Positions 45,043 to 54,678 of a stretch of 64,000 bases of DNA are shown here, one piece after another (within the stretch, counting starts at the first letter, position 1; the number at the start of each line of letters is the position of its first letter). The stretch comes from Klebsiella pneumoniae. Lineage in GTDB: Bacteria; Pseudomonadota; Gammaproteobacteria; Pseudomonadales; UBA5518. A program made the translations under genes and the position numbers. The stretch is from the NCBI GenBank assembly GCA_945862145.1, contig CAMAXE010000009.1, forward strand, positions 62,001-126,000, written 5' to 3'. Below the pieces are notes generated by a model. It was not told where the DNA came from. It did no database searches and worked only from the letters and a program-made list of their open reading frames with translations.

Positions 45043-45479
45043 GAGAGAAGTCCGGCGGCGAGCAGGCTGGTGGCACTGCCAGCGGTGAGCAGGCGACGCA
45101 GTGGCATGAACCACGCGGGCGGTCGGTCGTTGCGCGCGAAAGCCTCGTCGACCAGCAGGCAGAGCACCAGCGCGCCGGCGAGCCCCAGTACGCCCGCCGC
45201 GGGCTCGAGGAGCAGACAGATCCAGCCGATCAGCGCGGGCACCACGCTCCAGCCAAAGCGCCACCATGCCGCCGCACCCGTGGGTGCATCACGAACGGCA
45301 AAGCCCCAATGCACCGCCCCCACAAACGACAGGATGACCGCCCCATAGCCTGCCAGTGCCGGGAGCCAGCGCGGATCGTGGGTGAGGACGTGAAGCAGGG
45401 CGCCGCCAATGAAGGGAATCAACCCCGCCAGGCCGAGCAGCAGTGCTGGCGCGGGGGTGCGTGAGGTTGACGGTGGCAT
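45039..45479 (-). CDS. DUF3429 membrane protein
   Basis: The 146-residue protein has four hydrophobic helices and the family pattern: LLLGLAGLIPFIGGALLHVL, LAGYGAVILSFVGAVHWGFA, and RFGWSVVPALIGWICLLLEP. Unknown function. It follows the POT transporter by 75 bp and is coupled to the GNAT gene by GTGA. Confidence 0.8.
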   Translation of the reverse strand: MPPSTSRTPAPALLLGLAGLIPFIGGALLHVLTHDPRWLPALAGYGAVILSFVGAVHWGFAVRDAPTGAAAWWRFGWSVVPALIGWICLLLEPAAGVLGLAGALVLCLLVDEAFARNDRPPAWFMPLRRLLTAGSATSLLAAGLLS

Positions 45480-45554
45480 CAGGGGCTGGCTCCACGGTTA
45501 TAGGCGGGTTGTACGTGGCGAAGGGGGGGCGGGGATTGCCCGCCGCGAGTGCAT

Positions 45555-47096
45555 TCAGTGCGCGACGATCCGGTAGGTCCATCGCCCGTACACCCACAGC
45601 CCGAATGCCGTGATGAGCCCCACGCTGCCCATCAGGTACCAGAGCGAGCCCACGTCATTGGCGGCGTAGAGCTGTGCCTGCAGGGCGGCGGCGGGCTGAC
45701 CACTCAGCTCCACCAGTCGCCTGAAAGCCTCGCCGTTCGGGATGGCGGCGATGTCGGCAGGGCCGAGCCCGTGTTCGCCGAGTGCGACGCGCGAAATGGT
45801 CTCGCGTGAGGCGTACTTGCCGTAGAGCGTGGGGCCGAGGTAGCTCTCGAGCGTCCAGCCAACGCCGATCGGCAACTGCGAGAAACCGAGGTACATCGCC
45901 TTGCAGTCCTCGGGGGCTATGTTGGCGGCGTATTCGCTGCTCTTGGGGCTGGAGAGCATCTCCCCCACGCTGAAGACCGCGAGCGCTGCCACGATCACCC
46001 AGGCGGCGTTGAAGCCGCCGAAAACCAGCAGCGATGCGGACGCGAGGAAGGTGCCGAGCGCCATGGCGTTGGCTGCACGCAGTCGGGCCCCGAGGCCTGC
46101 CACCAGAAAACAGGTGGTCATGATCAGCATGGCGTTCAGGTTCACCAGCCCCTCGGGCAGCATGCGGGTGCCGCCGTTGTCGAGGCCGAAGAAAAAGATC
46201 AGGGCCCGGCTGCGGGTGCCCTCGGGCCCGAAAACATCGCTCACCAGAGAACTGGTATCGACCCAGTCGCGGAAGTAGAGCGGTGCCACGTCCCAGAGGA
46301 TCATCAACATAAACCAGAAGCCGCAGAACAGCGCGATATACCAGAGCAGCACGGGATTGCGCAGTTCGCGCAGGCTCGCGCGCCAGAGCGGCTCTTCAGC
46401 CATCCCGCTGGCCGCCAGTGCCTGCTGGCGTGCCAGACGCTCGGCCTTGCCCGGCTCGGTGTAACAGAGAAGCAGCAGGAAATTCAGCGCGATGATGGCG
46501 GCGCAGGCGTAGAACACGTTCGCCCAGGCGAGTTGGCGCAGGTGCGCGGCAAGAATGGGACCGATGAACCCACCGATGTTCACCGTCTGGTAGAAGACTC
46601 CCCAGGCCACGGAGCTGTTCTCGCGGCTGCAGCTTCGCGCAATAGTGCCCTGAAGGCCCGGCTTGAATATCCCGGTGCCGCAGGCCACTACCACCGCTCC
46701 TGCAAGAAACCCCCAGAAGCTGGGCAGCGTGGCCATCAACAGGTAGCCCACGATCTTCAGCACGGTGGACAGTGCGATAGTTTCCTTGTAGCCGATGCGG
46801 TCGGAGATGCCCCCCGTGAACACCGGGACGAATGTCTGCGTTACGGCCCATGCAGCGAAGATCAGACCCAGATCCGATTCCACCAGCCCGAGTCCGCCGT
46901 TCGAGACGGCGTCGGTGGCGTACAGCCCCGAAACCTGCCGCGCGCCGTACCACGCGAGGCGCTCGACCATCTCCATTGCCCCGCAAACCCAGAACACGTA
47001 GCCGAGGCTCGCCACCGCGGCAAAGGTGCCGAGCTGCTTCACGTCGAGCGCGGCCGCGGCCGAGGGGTGCGTGCTCATGGCGGCGGGCCTCGTCAT
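45555..47096 (-). CDS. POT-family transporter (peptide-type MFS)
   Basis: The 513-residue polytopic protein has the POT signature MEMVERLAWYGARQ in helix 1 (compare ExxERFxYY), GGISDRIGYKETIALS, and FYQTVNIGGFIGPILA. These are the marks of proton-coupled oligopeptide transporters, but cargo in this branch is uncertain. Start options are ATG 47096 and ATG 47078; neither has a strong ribosome-binding site. It follows the Fe-alcohol dehydrogenase by 32 bp in the leftward operon. Confidence 0.82.
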   Translation of the reverse strand: MTRPAAMSTHPSAAAALDVKQLGTFAAVASLGYVFWVCGAMEMVERLAWYGARQVSGLYATDAVSNGGLGLVESDLGLIFAAWAVTQTFVPVFTGGISDRIGYKETIALSTVLKIVGYLLMATLPSFWGFLAGAVVVACGTGIFKPGLQGTIARSCSRENSSVAWGVFYQTVNIGGFIGPILAAHLRQLAWANVFYACAAIIALNFLLLLCYTEPGKAERLARQQALAASGMAEEPLWRASLRELRNPVLLWYIALFCGFWFMLMILWDVAPLYFRDWVDTSSLVSDVFGPEGTRSRALIFFFGLDNGGTRMLPEGLVNLNAMLIMTTCFLVAGLGARLRAANAMALGTFLASASLLVFGGFNAAWVIVAALAVFSVGEMLSSPKSSEYAANIAPEDCKAMYLGFSQLPIGVGWTLESYLGPTLYGKYASRETISRVALGEHGLGPADIAAIPNGEAFRRLVELSGQPAAALQAQLYAANDVGSLWYLMGSVGLITAFGLWVYGRWTYRIVAH

Positions 47097-47128
47097 GACA
47101 GGCCGCGGCGGTGGCCGGTGTGGGTGAC

Positions 47129-48262
47129 TCAGAGCGATTGCTGCAGCATGGCAGCGAACTGCTCTGCCGTGGGGCGCACTGGATTGGTCAGGGCGTTGAT
47201 GTCGCGCAGCGCCGCCGCGGCTACAGCCGGAATGAGCGTCTCGCCAACGCCCATCGCCGCGAGTCCCGCGGGAACGCCGAGATCGCGGTTCAGCGCGCGT
47301 ATCGCGTCGACCACATCCACGCCCGTCGCTAGACCCAGGGCTGCGTGAAGGCGCGCGAAATGCGCCTTGCAGTGTGGCCGGTTGAACTCCATCACGGCGG
47401 GCAGGAGCACTGCGTTCACGGTGCCGTGGTGGAGTTGCGGCGCGGGCAGTCCGCCCAGCGCGTGCGAGAGCGCGTGCACCGCGCCCAAGCCATTGGCCAT
47501 TGTCATGCCGGCTTCCACGGCCCCCATCAGCAGTTCGCTGCGCGCCTCGCGGTTGCCGGGTTCTGCCACGGCTGTGCGGATGTGGGCATAGACACGCGTC
47601 GCGGCGTCGATCGCCACCGCCTTGACCGGTGGGTTCTCGTTCACACAGCACAGGCTTTCGATGGCGTGCGAGAGCGCGTCCATGCCGGTGCCCGCGGTGA
47701 GCGCGCGTGGCAGGCTGAGCGTCAACTCCGGGTCCGCGATGGCGAGCCTCGGCAGCAGGTGGTTGTGGCTCAGCAGGATCTTCTCGCCGGGGCCCACGAT
47801 GATCAGCGCGGAATTTGCGACTTCGGAGCCCGTGCCGGCGGTGGTGGGAATGGCGATCATCGGGGCGACCTGCGGGCCGATCGGGAGGCCTTGCTTGCGG
47901 ATCACCTTCATGGTGTCGTAGTCGCGCAGTTCGCCGGGATGGGTGGCCATCAGCGCCACGCCCTTGGCGAGATCCAGCGCCGAGCCCCCGCCCAGCGCCA
48001 CGATGCTGTCGCAGCCGTTGTCGCGAAAGCAGGCCGCGGCGGCCGCGACGTGCGCGGTGGCGGGGTTGGCCGGCAAATCGCTGAAGACCGGGCTGTTTGC
48101 GGGCAGCAGTGCGAGCACGCGCGCTGCAAGGCCGGCGGCAACCAGCCCGGGGTCTGTAATCAGCAGCGGGCGCGCGAGGCCGAGGATTTTCAGCTCCTTC
48201 GGCAGTTGCTCGATCACGCCGAAACCAAAACGCACCTGGGTGTTGAAATACATGCGGATCAT
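47129..48262 (-). CDS. Iron-containing alcohol dehydrogenase, second copy
   Basis: The 377-residue protein has the group III layout: GLARPLLITDPGLV, ALGGGSALDLAKGVALMA, PTTAGTGSEVANSALI, DALSHAIESLCCVN and ALSHALGGLPAPQLHHG, including metal-binding residues. Only moderately similar to the copy at 26154-27299, so it is probably a distinct enzyme. It follows the LLM oxidoreductase by 17 bp. Confidence 0.88.
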   Translation of the reverse strand: MIRMYFNTQVRFGFGVIEQLPKELKILGLARPLLITDPGLVAAGLAARVLALLPANSPVFSDLPANPATAHVAAAAACFRDNGCDSIVALGGGSALDLAKGVALMATHPGELRDYDTMKVIRKQGLPIGPQVAPMIAIPTTAGTGSEVANSALIIVGPGEKILLSHNHLLPRLAIADPELTLSLPRALTAGTGMDALSHAIESLCCVNENPPVKAVAIDAATRVYAHIRTAVAEPGNREARSELLMGAVEAGMTMANGLGAVHALSHALGGLPAPQLHHGTVNAVLLPAVMEFNRPHCKAHFARLHAALGLATGVDVVDAIRALNRDLGVPAGLAAMGVGETLIPAVAAAALRDINALTNPVRPTAEQFAAMLQQSL

Positions 48263-48279
48263 GGTGGGTGCCTGCGGCG

Positions 48280-49137
48280 TCAGAGATAGGTGTCGGCGAA
48301 GCGCTGCATGGCCTCGAGCTTGGCGTCCAGCGTAGCGCACTCCGGGTTCTCGACGCCCCAGGGCATCACGACCGTGCCATCGACGCCCCAGCCGGCGAGT
48401 TCCTCGTACACGGCCTTCGAGGGCATGGCCAGCGGGATCACGAAGCGGCGGAAGTTGCCGTGGTCGGTGCCGCCGGCGTCCAGATGACGCTGACGTTCTT
48501 CCGCCAGCGTGGCGAGCAGGCCGCGGATTTCGTCCATGGGGTAGTTCATGCCGAGCCAGCCGTCGTGGCGCGCCGCCCGGGCGAGTGCCGCACGTGATTT
48601 GCCGCCAATCCACACGGGTACCCGTTGCGAGGGTCGTGGCTCCATGCCCACGGTCGGGAAGTCGAAAAAGCGGCCTTGGTGGGCGAGCTCGCCGTGTTCC
48701 CAGAATCCGCGCATGACCTCGAGCATCTCGTCCAGGCGCGCGCCGCGGCTGCGAAAGTCCTGGCCCATGATGCGGAACTCGTCCTCGCACCAGCCCGCGC
48801 CCACGCCAAAATCAAAGCGGTGCGCGGATTGCTCGCAGAGCGTCCCCACCTGGCGGGCCGCGCTGAAGGGCTCGCGCATGGGCAGCACGTAGATGTAGCT
48901 CATCACGCGCAGCCGCTCGGTCACCGCGAGCAGGGTGGCCGCTGTTATGAGCGTGTCGGGGAAGCAGGTGTCGTGCTCGATATGGCGCTCGCCCGAGGGG
49001 TGCATCGTGGTGTAGCCCTTCGGCATGGCCACGTGATCGGGCAGACCGATGCCGGTGAAGCCCATCTGCTCAGCAGCCCGCGCGATGGCTTTGAGTTGCG
49101 CGTTGTCCTCGTGGAAGATCCCCAGCCAGTATTCCAT
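48280..49137 (-). CDS. LLM-class flavin oxidoreductase (TIGR03619-like)
   Basis: The 285-residue TIM-barrel protein shows GFTGIGLPDHVAMPKG near the N-terminus, VLPMREPFSAARQVGTLCEQ, RFDFGVGAGWCEDEF and PVWIGGKSRAALARAARHDG near the C-terminal half. This is the luciferase-like monooxygenase pattern with F420- or FMN-dependence. Partner is the SDR 52 bp upstream and the dehydrogenase downstream. Substrate unknown. Confidence 0.85.
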   Translation of the reverse strand: MEYWLGIFHEDNAQLKAIARAAEQMGFTGIGLPDHVAMPKGYTTMHPSGERHIEHDTCFPDTLITAATLLAVTERLRVMSYIYVLPMREPFSAARQVGTLCEQSAHRFDFGVGAGWCEDEFRIMGQDFRSRGARLDEMLEVMRGFWEHGELAHQGRFFDFPTVGMEPRPSQRVPVWIGGKSRAALARAARHDGWLGMNYPMDEIRGLLATLAEERQRHLDAGGTDHGNFRRFVIPLAMPSKAVYEELAGWGVDGTVVMPWGVENPECATLDAKLEAMQRFADTYL

Positions 49138-49189
49138 CGCGCGACTCCCCGAAAGCCCCTGTCACCGCCGCATGGTAGAACGCCCCGAC

Positions 49190-49945
49190 TCAGCCGAGAT
49201 AGGCCTGCCCGCCGTCGAGTGCGATGCTCTGGCCGTTCACGTAGTGGCATGCCGGCGAGCAGAGCATCGCCACGAAACGCCCGATATCAGTTTCGCAGTC
49301 GCCCACCTGGCGCATCGGGATGGTGGCAAAGAAGGCCTGGGCCTCTGCCGGGTTGGCGTCGATCCAGCCTTTCAGGCCCGGTGAGGTCGCATGGGGCAGG
49401 ATCACGTTGGTGCGGATATTGTCGACGCCCCACTCGCAGGCCGCGGCGCGGGTGAACTGACGGATCGCGTCTTTCACCGCCGCGTAGGCGCCGTAGCCGC
49501 TCATGTCCCAGCGCATCGCCGCCGAACTCGCGAGGTTCACGATGGAGCCATCGCCCTTCAGGTGGGGATGGCAGAGTTTCATCAGGCGGAAGGTGGCCAT
49601 CGGTCCCGACTCCCAGCCCGCCTCGACCTGCGCGTCCGTGAGGTCCTGCAATTTGCCGAGCGGCACCTCCTGCGCGTTGTTCACGAGGATGTTCAGGCCG
49701 CCGAAACGTGCCACCGTGGCATCTACTACATGCGCCAGCGCGGCCGGATCTTTCACGTTGCAGGCAAGCGCCAGCGCCTCGCCACCGCGTGCAGCGATCA
49801 GGGCCGCACTGTGCTCTACCTTGGCGAGCGTGCGTCCGGTCACTGCCACCCGCGCGCCCTCGGCGGCGAGTGCGAGCGCGATGCCTTGTCCGACGCCCTG
49901 TCCCGCGCCCGTTACCAGAGCCACCTTGCCGTCGAGCATGCCCAT
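49190..49945 (-). CDS. Short-chain dehydrogenase/reductase
   Basis: Classical SDR of 251 residues: VALVTGAGQGVGQGIALALA (TGxxxGxG, about residues 8-27), LNILVNNAQEV, NLASSAAMRW with the catalytic Ser, and YGAYAAVKDAIR with Tyr-x3-Lys. The C-terminal VNGQSIALDGGQAYLG is typical. The ATG at 49945 begins homology. It is the first gene of the leftward SDR-LLM-Fe-ADH-POT operon and diverges from the hydroxysteroid-dehydrogenase-like gene. Confidence 0.88.
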   Translation of the reverse strand: MGMLDGKVALVTGAGQGVGQGIALALAAEGARVAVTGRTLAKVEHSAALIAARGGEALALACNVKDPAALAHVVDATVARFGGLNILVNNAQEVPLGKLQDLTDAQVEAGWESGPMATFRLMKLCHPHLKGDGSIVNLASSAAMRWDMSGYGAYAAVKDAIRQFTRAAACEWGVDNIRTNVILPHATSPGLKGWIDANPAEAQAFFATIPMRQVGDCETDIGRFVAMLCSPACHYVNGQSIALDGGQAYLG

Positions 49946-50123
49946 CGTGCCGTTCTCCAATTGCCTGTGAGGTTGATCCGCGCACTGTAGGGCCACACCC
50001 GCATGCCTGCATCCGCCGTGCGGACGAGGTCAGGTTCCGGCCTCCGGGCGATTCCACTGCGGGGGCCGCTGCGCATAAGCTTGGCGCCGGACACTCAGCA
50101 CTACTTTGCCGGAGCATGAAGTA

Positions 50124-50885
50124 ATGGGCATCTACGCGCTGACAGGTGGTGCGACGGGCATCGGTGCCGCGATCCGCGCGATGCTGCTGGCCGACGGGCA
50201 CCGCGTGATCGTGGTGGATATCAAGGACTCAGACGTCATCGCCGATCTGGGCACGCCGGCGGGACGTCAGACCGCTCTGGCCGCACTGCGCGCGCTCGCG
50301 CTGGAGGGCCTTGACGGTTTCGTGCCCTGCGCGGGCGTGGCGAGCCACATTCCCGATCGCGCGCTGATTCCCAGCGTCAATTATTTCGGCAGCGTTGAGT
50401 TGCTCGAAGGGCTTCGCGACCTGCTGGTGGCGCGCCGGGGTGCGGTGGTGCTGATTTCCTCGAACTCCGCGCCCGGGCCGAGCGACGATAACTACCTCGA
50501 GGCGATGCTTGCCAATGACGAGCCACGCGCCCGCGAACTCGCCGCAGGGATCGCCGGGCAGTGGGCCTACGCCGGCTCCAAGCGGGCCCTGACGCGCTGG
50601 ATGCGTCGCCACACCGCGGATTGGGCCCGCGAGGGTGTGCGTTTGAACGCGATCGCCCCGGGCTACACCCAGACACCCATGACCGCGGCGGTGGAGAACG
50701 ACCCCACCTACGGTGCGGCCATCCGCAAGTTCATGGCGAGCATTCCCATCGGCCGGCCCGGGCAGCCCGGCGACATGGCCGATGCAGTGGCGTTCCTGCT
50801 CTCGCCCGAGGCCGGTTTTGTGTGCGGCTCGGTGCTGTTCGTCGATGGCGGCCACGACGCCATGCAGCGGCCGGATCTGTTCTAG
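50124..50885 (+). CDS. 3-alpha-hydroxysteroid dehydrogenase/carbonyl reductase-like SDR
   Basis: The 253-residue SDR begins MGIYALTGGATGIGAAIRAM, and has VVDIKDSDVIADLGTPAGRQ, the region that in 3-alpha-HSD (HsdA) family proteins follows the cofactor site. The active-site Ser lies in VVLISSNSA (about 112-113) and Tyr149/Lys153 in WAYAGSKRAL. The ending GSVLFVDGGHDAMQRPDLF is close to HsdA. It probably reduces a ketone on a steroid-like or aromatic substrate. The ATG at 50124 has GGAG about 9 nt upstream. It heads a rightward cluster with MFS and PhzF. Confidence 0.85.
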   Translation: MGIYALTGGATGIGAAIRAMLLADGHRVIVVDIKDSDVIADLGTPAGRQTALAALRALALEGLDGFVPCAGVASHIPDRALIPSVNYFGSVELLEGLRDLLVARRGAVVLISSNSAPGPSDDNYLEAMLANDEPRARELAAGIAGQWAYAGSKRALTRWMRRHTADWAREGVRLNAIAPGYTQTPMTAAVENDPTYGAAIRKFMASIPIGRPGQPGDMADAVAFLLSPEAGFVCGSVLFVDGGHDAMQRPDLF

Positions 50886-51004
50886 GGTCCGCTTTAGCAT
50901 CGAGCGAAAACAGGAGTGTCCATGGGCGTAGATCGGGGGCTGCACTTAGAGATCTGAGCGCCGCTCGCGTATGCTCCGATCCGTCCCTCAATCGGCCTGT
51001 CTTC

Positions 51005-52243
51005 ATGGCGAGCGCGCGCTCCACACTCGTGACCGTGATGCTGGTGAGTTTTCTCGCCACGGCGGGCGTGGCGCTGCCATTTCCCATGCTGGCGCCGTAC
51101 TACCTGGCCGGTGACGGCGATCCGCAACTGGTGGCTTTTCTCGGCATCCACCCCAAGCTCCTGCTCGGAGCGTTGCTTGCGGTCTATCCGCTGGGCATTC
51201 TGCTGGGGAGTTCCTTTCTCGGCGCGCTCTCGGATCACTTCGGCCGCAAGCGGGTGCTGGTTGTCACGCTGTGTCTGGGCGGTGTGGGCTATGCGGCCAC
51301 GGCTGCGGCGGTGGCGGCCGGCAGCTTTCCGTTCTTTCTGCTGGCCCGATTCCTCACCGGCGTTTGTGAGGGCAACGATGCGGTCGCCCGTACCATCGCC
51401 CTCGACCTGCATCCGCAGATCAGCCGTTCGCAGGCGATAGCGATGGTATTCGCCGCCACCTATGCGGGCTGGCTTACTGGCCCGCTGATCGGCGGGTACC
51501 TGATGTTCCTCGGGATGGGCACGGTGTTTCTGCTGGCGGGCGCAGCCCTGCTTTTTTGCGCGGTGGTGGCCTACTTCACCTTGCTCGACACCGCACAGCC
51601 GCGGTCCAAGGCTACGGCCCTATCGCTCTGGCGCACCGCCAACACGCACAACTCGCTGCACCTGTGGCGCGACGCACCCATTCGCCAGATGCTGATCTTC
51701 CACCTGCTCTACACCCTCGGCCTGAACGCCTGCTACGAGTTCTACCCGGTGTGGATCGTGGAGTATTTCGGCAGCGGTCCGCAGGAGATCGCCTGGCTCA
51801 CGGTGTTCATGACCGCCGCCATGATCCTGAACAGCGCCTTCGTGGTGACGCGGTTGCGCTCGCGCTTCGGCAGCGTGGCACTGTTGAACGTCGGCACGGC
51901 CTCTTTCGCGGTGTTGTTGGGGCTCTTGGTGCTCACGCCGCTGCCGCTGGTGCCGCTCGTGTTCGCGGCCCTTGGCGTCATGATCAGCCTGAACAACACC
52001 AGCTTCCCGGAGTACATGATCGAGCGTTTCACCGCGGAGGGTTCGGGCCGCGTCATGGGCCTGATCAGTACCAATTTCTACGTGGCCAACGTGGGGATCG
52101 CGGTGTTTGGCAGCGTGCTCGCGCTGGCGGGCAGCCGCTGGTCATTGTTGGCCGGCTCGGTGCTGTGCACGGTGGCATGGTTATGGCTGCGACGGGTGGT
52201 GGGCGCACCGGTGGCAGTGAGGCCCGCAGCGCAGGCATCATAG
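51005..52243 (+). CDS. MFS transporter
   Basis: The 412-residue protein has about twelve hydrophobic helices. The typical loop motif LSDHFGRKRVLVVTL lies near residues 78-92, and ARFLTGVCEGNDAVARTIAL and ATYAGWLTGPLIGGYLMFLG follow, as in MFS drug and metabolite transporters. The ATG at 51005 begins homology. It is 119 bp after the HSD-like gene. Confidence 0.88.
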   Translation: MASARSTLVTVMLVSFLATAGVALPFPMLAPYYLAGDGDPQLVAFLGIHPKLLLGALLAVYPLGILLGSSFLGALSDHFGRKRVLVVTLCLGGVGYAATAAAVAAGSFPFFLLARFLTGVCEGNDAVARTIALDLHPQISRSQAIAMVFAATYAGWLTGPLIGGYLMFLGMGTVFLLAGAALLFCAVVAYFTLLDTAQPRSKATALSLWRTANTHNSLHLWRDAPIRQMLIFHLLYTLGLNACYEFYPVWIVEYFGSGPQEIAWLTVFMTAAMILNSAFVVTRLRSRFGSVALLNVGTASFAVLLGLLVLTPLPLVPLVFAALGVMISLNNTSFPEYMIERFTAEGSGRVMGLISTNFYVANVGIAVFGSVLALAGSRWSLLAGSVLCTVAWLWLRRVVGAPVAVRPAAQAS

Positions 52244-52269
52244 CGGCCTTGCAGTACCGGGGCCCCGCC

Positions 52270-53136
52270 ATGAAAGTTCATTTCCACCTGCTCGATGTCT
52301 TCGCCGATGCGCCCTTCCGGGGCAACCAGCTCTGCGTGGTTTCGGAGACACCCGCTGGCCTCGATGCGGCGATGATGCAGACCCTCGCCCGCGAGATAAA
52401 TTTCTCCGAAACCACCTTCGTCACCGCGCGCGATGCCACCGGCTACACGCTGCGTATTTTCACGGCGGCCAGCGAACTTCCTTTCGCCGGGCATCCCACG
52501 CTCGGCACCGCCTTTGCGCTCGCCTCGCAGGGGCTCGTGCCCGCGGAACTCACACAGCATTGCACCGCGGGCGAGATCCCGGTGCGCGTGGACCTCGCTG
52601 CTGGCATGGCCTCGATGCGCCAACTTGCTCCGGTGTTCGGCGCGCCGGTGAATTATCGCGCTGCGGTGGCACGCGCAGCGGGGTTGGAGCCAGAGGATCT
52701 GATCGAGGAACTACCCGTGATGTCCGGCAGTTCCGGTATCGCGCACCTGATGGTGCCGGTGCGCGATGAGGAAACGTTGCGCCGCGCGCAGCGCCGGGGT
52801 GCTGCCTGCAGCTCGGTGTGTGGCGCGGCCGAGGTGGAGTCGCTGTATCTCTTCGCGGTGCAGGGCGAGGGCCGCGTGATGGCGCGTATGTTCGACCGCT
52901 GGGACTCGGTGGGCGAAGATCCTGCCACGGGCTCGGCCGCGGGCCCGCTTGGCGCTTATCTTGCGCAACACGCCTTGGCCGGTATGCCCGGACGCGTGGT
53001 GGTGTCCCAGGGCGAGTTCGTAGGGCGACCCAGCTCGCTGGTGGTCGATGTTGCCGTCGATGGCGACCGCTGGCGCGTCGACGTGGGCGGCGGCGTTCAC
53101 ATCGTGGGTGAGGGGTTCTTCACGGTGCCGGGCTGA
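52270..53136 (+). CDS. PhzF family isomerase/epimerase-like protein
   Basis: The 288-residue protein starts with FHLLDVFADAPFRGNQLCVV and has the catalytic Glu47 in NFSETTFV, the GHPTLGTAFAL block, and GEDPATGSAAGPLGAYLAQH in the C-terminal domain. These are typical of PhzF-like isomerases; the substrate in most is unknown. It is 26 bp after the MFS gene. The start ATG 52270 begins homology. Confidence 0.9.
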   Translation: MKVHFHLLDVFADAPFRGNQLCVVSETPAGLDAAMMQTLAREINFSETTFVTARDATGYTLRIFTAASELPFAGHPTLGTAFALASQGLVPAELTQHCTAGEIPVRVDLAAGMASMRQLAPVFGAPVNYRAAVARAAGLEPEDLIEELPVMSGSSGIAHLMVPVRDEETLRRAQRRGAACSSVCGAAEVESLYLFAVQGEGRVMARMFDRWDSVGEDPATGSAAGPLGAYLAQHALAGMPGRVVVSQGEFVGRPSSLVVDVAVDGDRWRVDVGGGVHIVGEGFFTVPG

Positions 53137-53164
53137 ATTCAACACACTATTTTGGGGGGCGCGC

Positions 53165-53440
53165 ATGCGCAAGTACCGGATCGTGCAGTGGGCCATGGGC
53201 AACGTCGGCCACCGTGCCGTGATCGCCATCCACGCGAATCCGCATCTGGAGCCTTCGAGCGCGGCATCAATACCGTCACCACCGCGGCATCTGTGACCGT
53301 ATCGACAACATTTGCCTGCTGGAGAGCGTGGATGCCACCCGCTACGCCTCGAAGGAAACCTGGGACAGCTGCGGCTTCGGGCATCCGCACGTACGCAGAT
53401 CTGCCGTTGATCTCCGGGGCGGGGTTTGTGAGGGCCTGAG
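53165..53440 (+). pseudogene. Dihydrodipicolinate-reductase-like gene, deleted
   Basis: ATG 53165 begins RKYRIVQWAMGNVGHRAVIA, the N-terminal Rossmann motif of dapB-like dehydrogenases. After about 30 residues the frame is lost. FERGINTVTTAA and NICLLESVDATRYASKETWD appear in different frames. Several internal deletions remove most of the gene. No active enzyme is possible. Confidence 0.65.
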
Positions 53441-53521
53441 GGCCGCGCCGGCAGCAGTTGTATTGGATTTCCTTCATCTCCCCGGGCTAGCATGCCCCGA
53501 ACCCCTCCCAAGGCATGCCTG

Positions 53522-54673
53522 ATGAAACTCCGAGCACTGGCCATCGCCCTGCTTCTTAGCACCTGCGCGCAGGCTGCAGAGCCCCTCAGTCCTATCCGCC
53601 GCCTCGAGTTCGCGCCGCTGCCCGATGGCCGTCAGGTGCTGGCAGTGGATCTGCACACCCACTCGGTGTTCTCCGACGGCGAGGTCTGGCCCAGCATCCG
53701 CGTGCAGGAAGCGCAGCGCGACGGCCTCTATGGCTACGCGCCCACCGAACACATCGAGTACCAGCCGCACCTCGCCGACATCCCGCACAAGGATCGCAAC
53801 CGCTCCTTCGAGATCGCCACGCAGGAGGTGACCGACCCCTACCACAGCCCGCGGGTACCGGGCGAGCCGCTGGTGGTGATCAATGGCGCCGAGATCACGC
53901 GCGAGATGCCGCCCGGGCACTGCAACGCCGTGTTCCTCGCGGACGCCAACAAGCTACTCAAAAAAGATCCGATGGACGCCTTCCGCGAGGCGAAGCGCCA
54001 GGGCGCATTCACGTTCTGGAATCACCCGTACTGGAGTGACCAGACGCCCGACGGTGTGGCGCGCCTCACGCCCATGCACGAGAAACTGATCGCCGACGGC
54101 CTGCTGCAGGGCATCGAAGTGGCAAACATGGCGGATGTCTCGCCCGAGGCATTCCGCATCGCCGAGCAGAAGGACCTCACCATCCTCGGCACCTCCGATG
54201 TGCACGGGCTGCTCGACTGGGAAGCCGGACTGAGTGCGGGCGGGCACCGCACCGCAACGCTGGTGCTGGCGCGCGAACGCAGCACGCCGGCGGTGCGGGA
54301 AGCGCTGTTCAAGGGCGACACCGTGGCCGTGTACAAAGACACCTACGTGGGCCTGACGCGCAACGTGGAGCCGCTGCTGCGCAGCGTGCTGCACGTCGAG
54401 GCCGCCCCCTACGACCCCGAGACCACGCTGCTGCCGGTGACGCTGCGCAACACCGGCGCCCTGCACATCACCCTGCAGGAGATCGGCCCGGAAGGTTTTT
54501 ACGATGGCCCCGCGGTGATCCGCGTTCCTGCCCACGGCAGCGTCGTGCTGCGGGTGCGTGATGTGGCCGATCCCGCAAAGCTCAGTCTGCGCTTTCGCGT
54601 GCTGAGCAGCATGGTGGGCCCCGATGCAATGCTCGAGATGGCGTTCGGGCCGGGGCTGGCGGCCTCGAAGTAG
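53522..54673 (+). CDS. Exported PHP-domain phosphoesterase-like protein
   Basis: The 383-residue protein has a signal peptide (residues 1-18, ending CAQA) and a PHP fold. The metal-binding motif DLHTHSVFSDGEVWP lies near residues 41-55, with PTEHIEYQPH, WNHPYW and GTSDVHGLLDWE giving further His and Asp ligands. It probably cleaves a phosphoester, as in related histidinol-phosphatase-like enzymes. The C-terminal part resembles a beta-sandwich. ATG 53522 was preferred over 53492 for the signal peptide. Confidence 0.82.
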   Translation: MKLRALAIALLLSTCAQAAEPLSPIRRLEFAPLPDGRQVLAVDLHTHSVFSDGEVWPSIRVQEAQRDGLYGYAPTEHIEYQPHLADIPHKDRNRSFEIATQEVTDPYHSPRVPGEPLVVINGAEITREMPPGHCNAVFLADANKLLKKDPMDAFREAKRQGAFTFWNHPYWSDQTPDGVARLTPMHEKLIADGLLQGIEVANMADVSPEAFRIAEQKDLTILGTSDVHGLLDWEAGLSAGGHRTATLVLARERSTPAVREALFKGDTVAVYKDTYVGLTRNVEPLLRSVLHVEAAPYDPETTLLPVTLRNTGALHITLQEIGPEGFYDGPAVIRVPAHGSVVLRVRDVADPAKLSLRFRVLSSMVGPDAMLEMAFGPGLAASK

Positions 54674-54678
54674 GGGCC

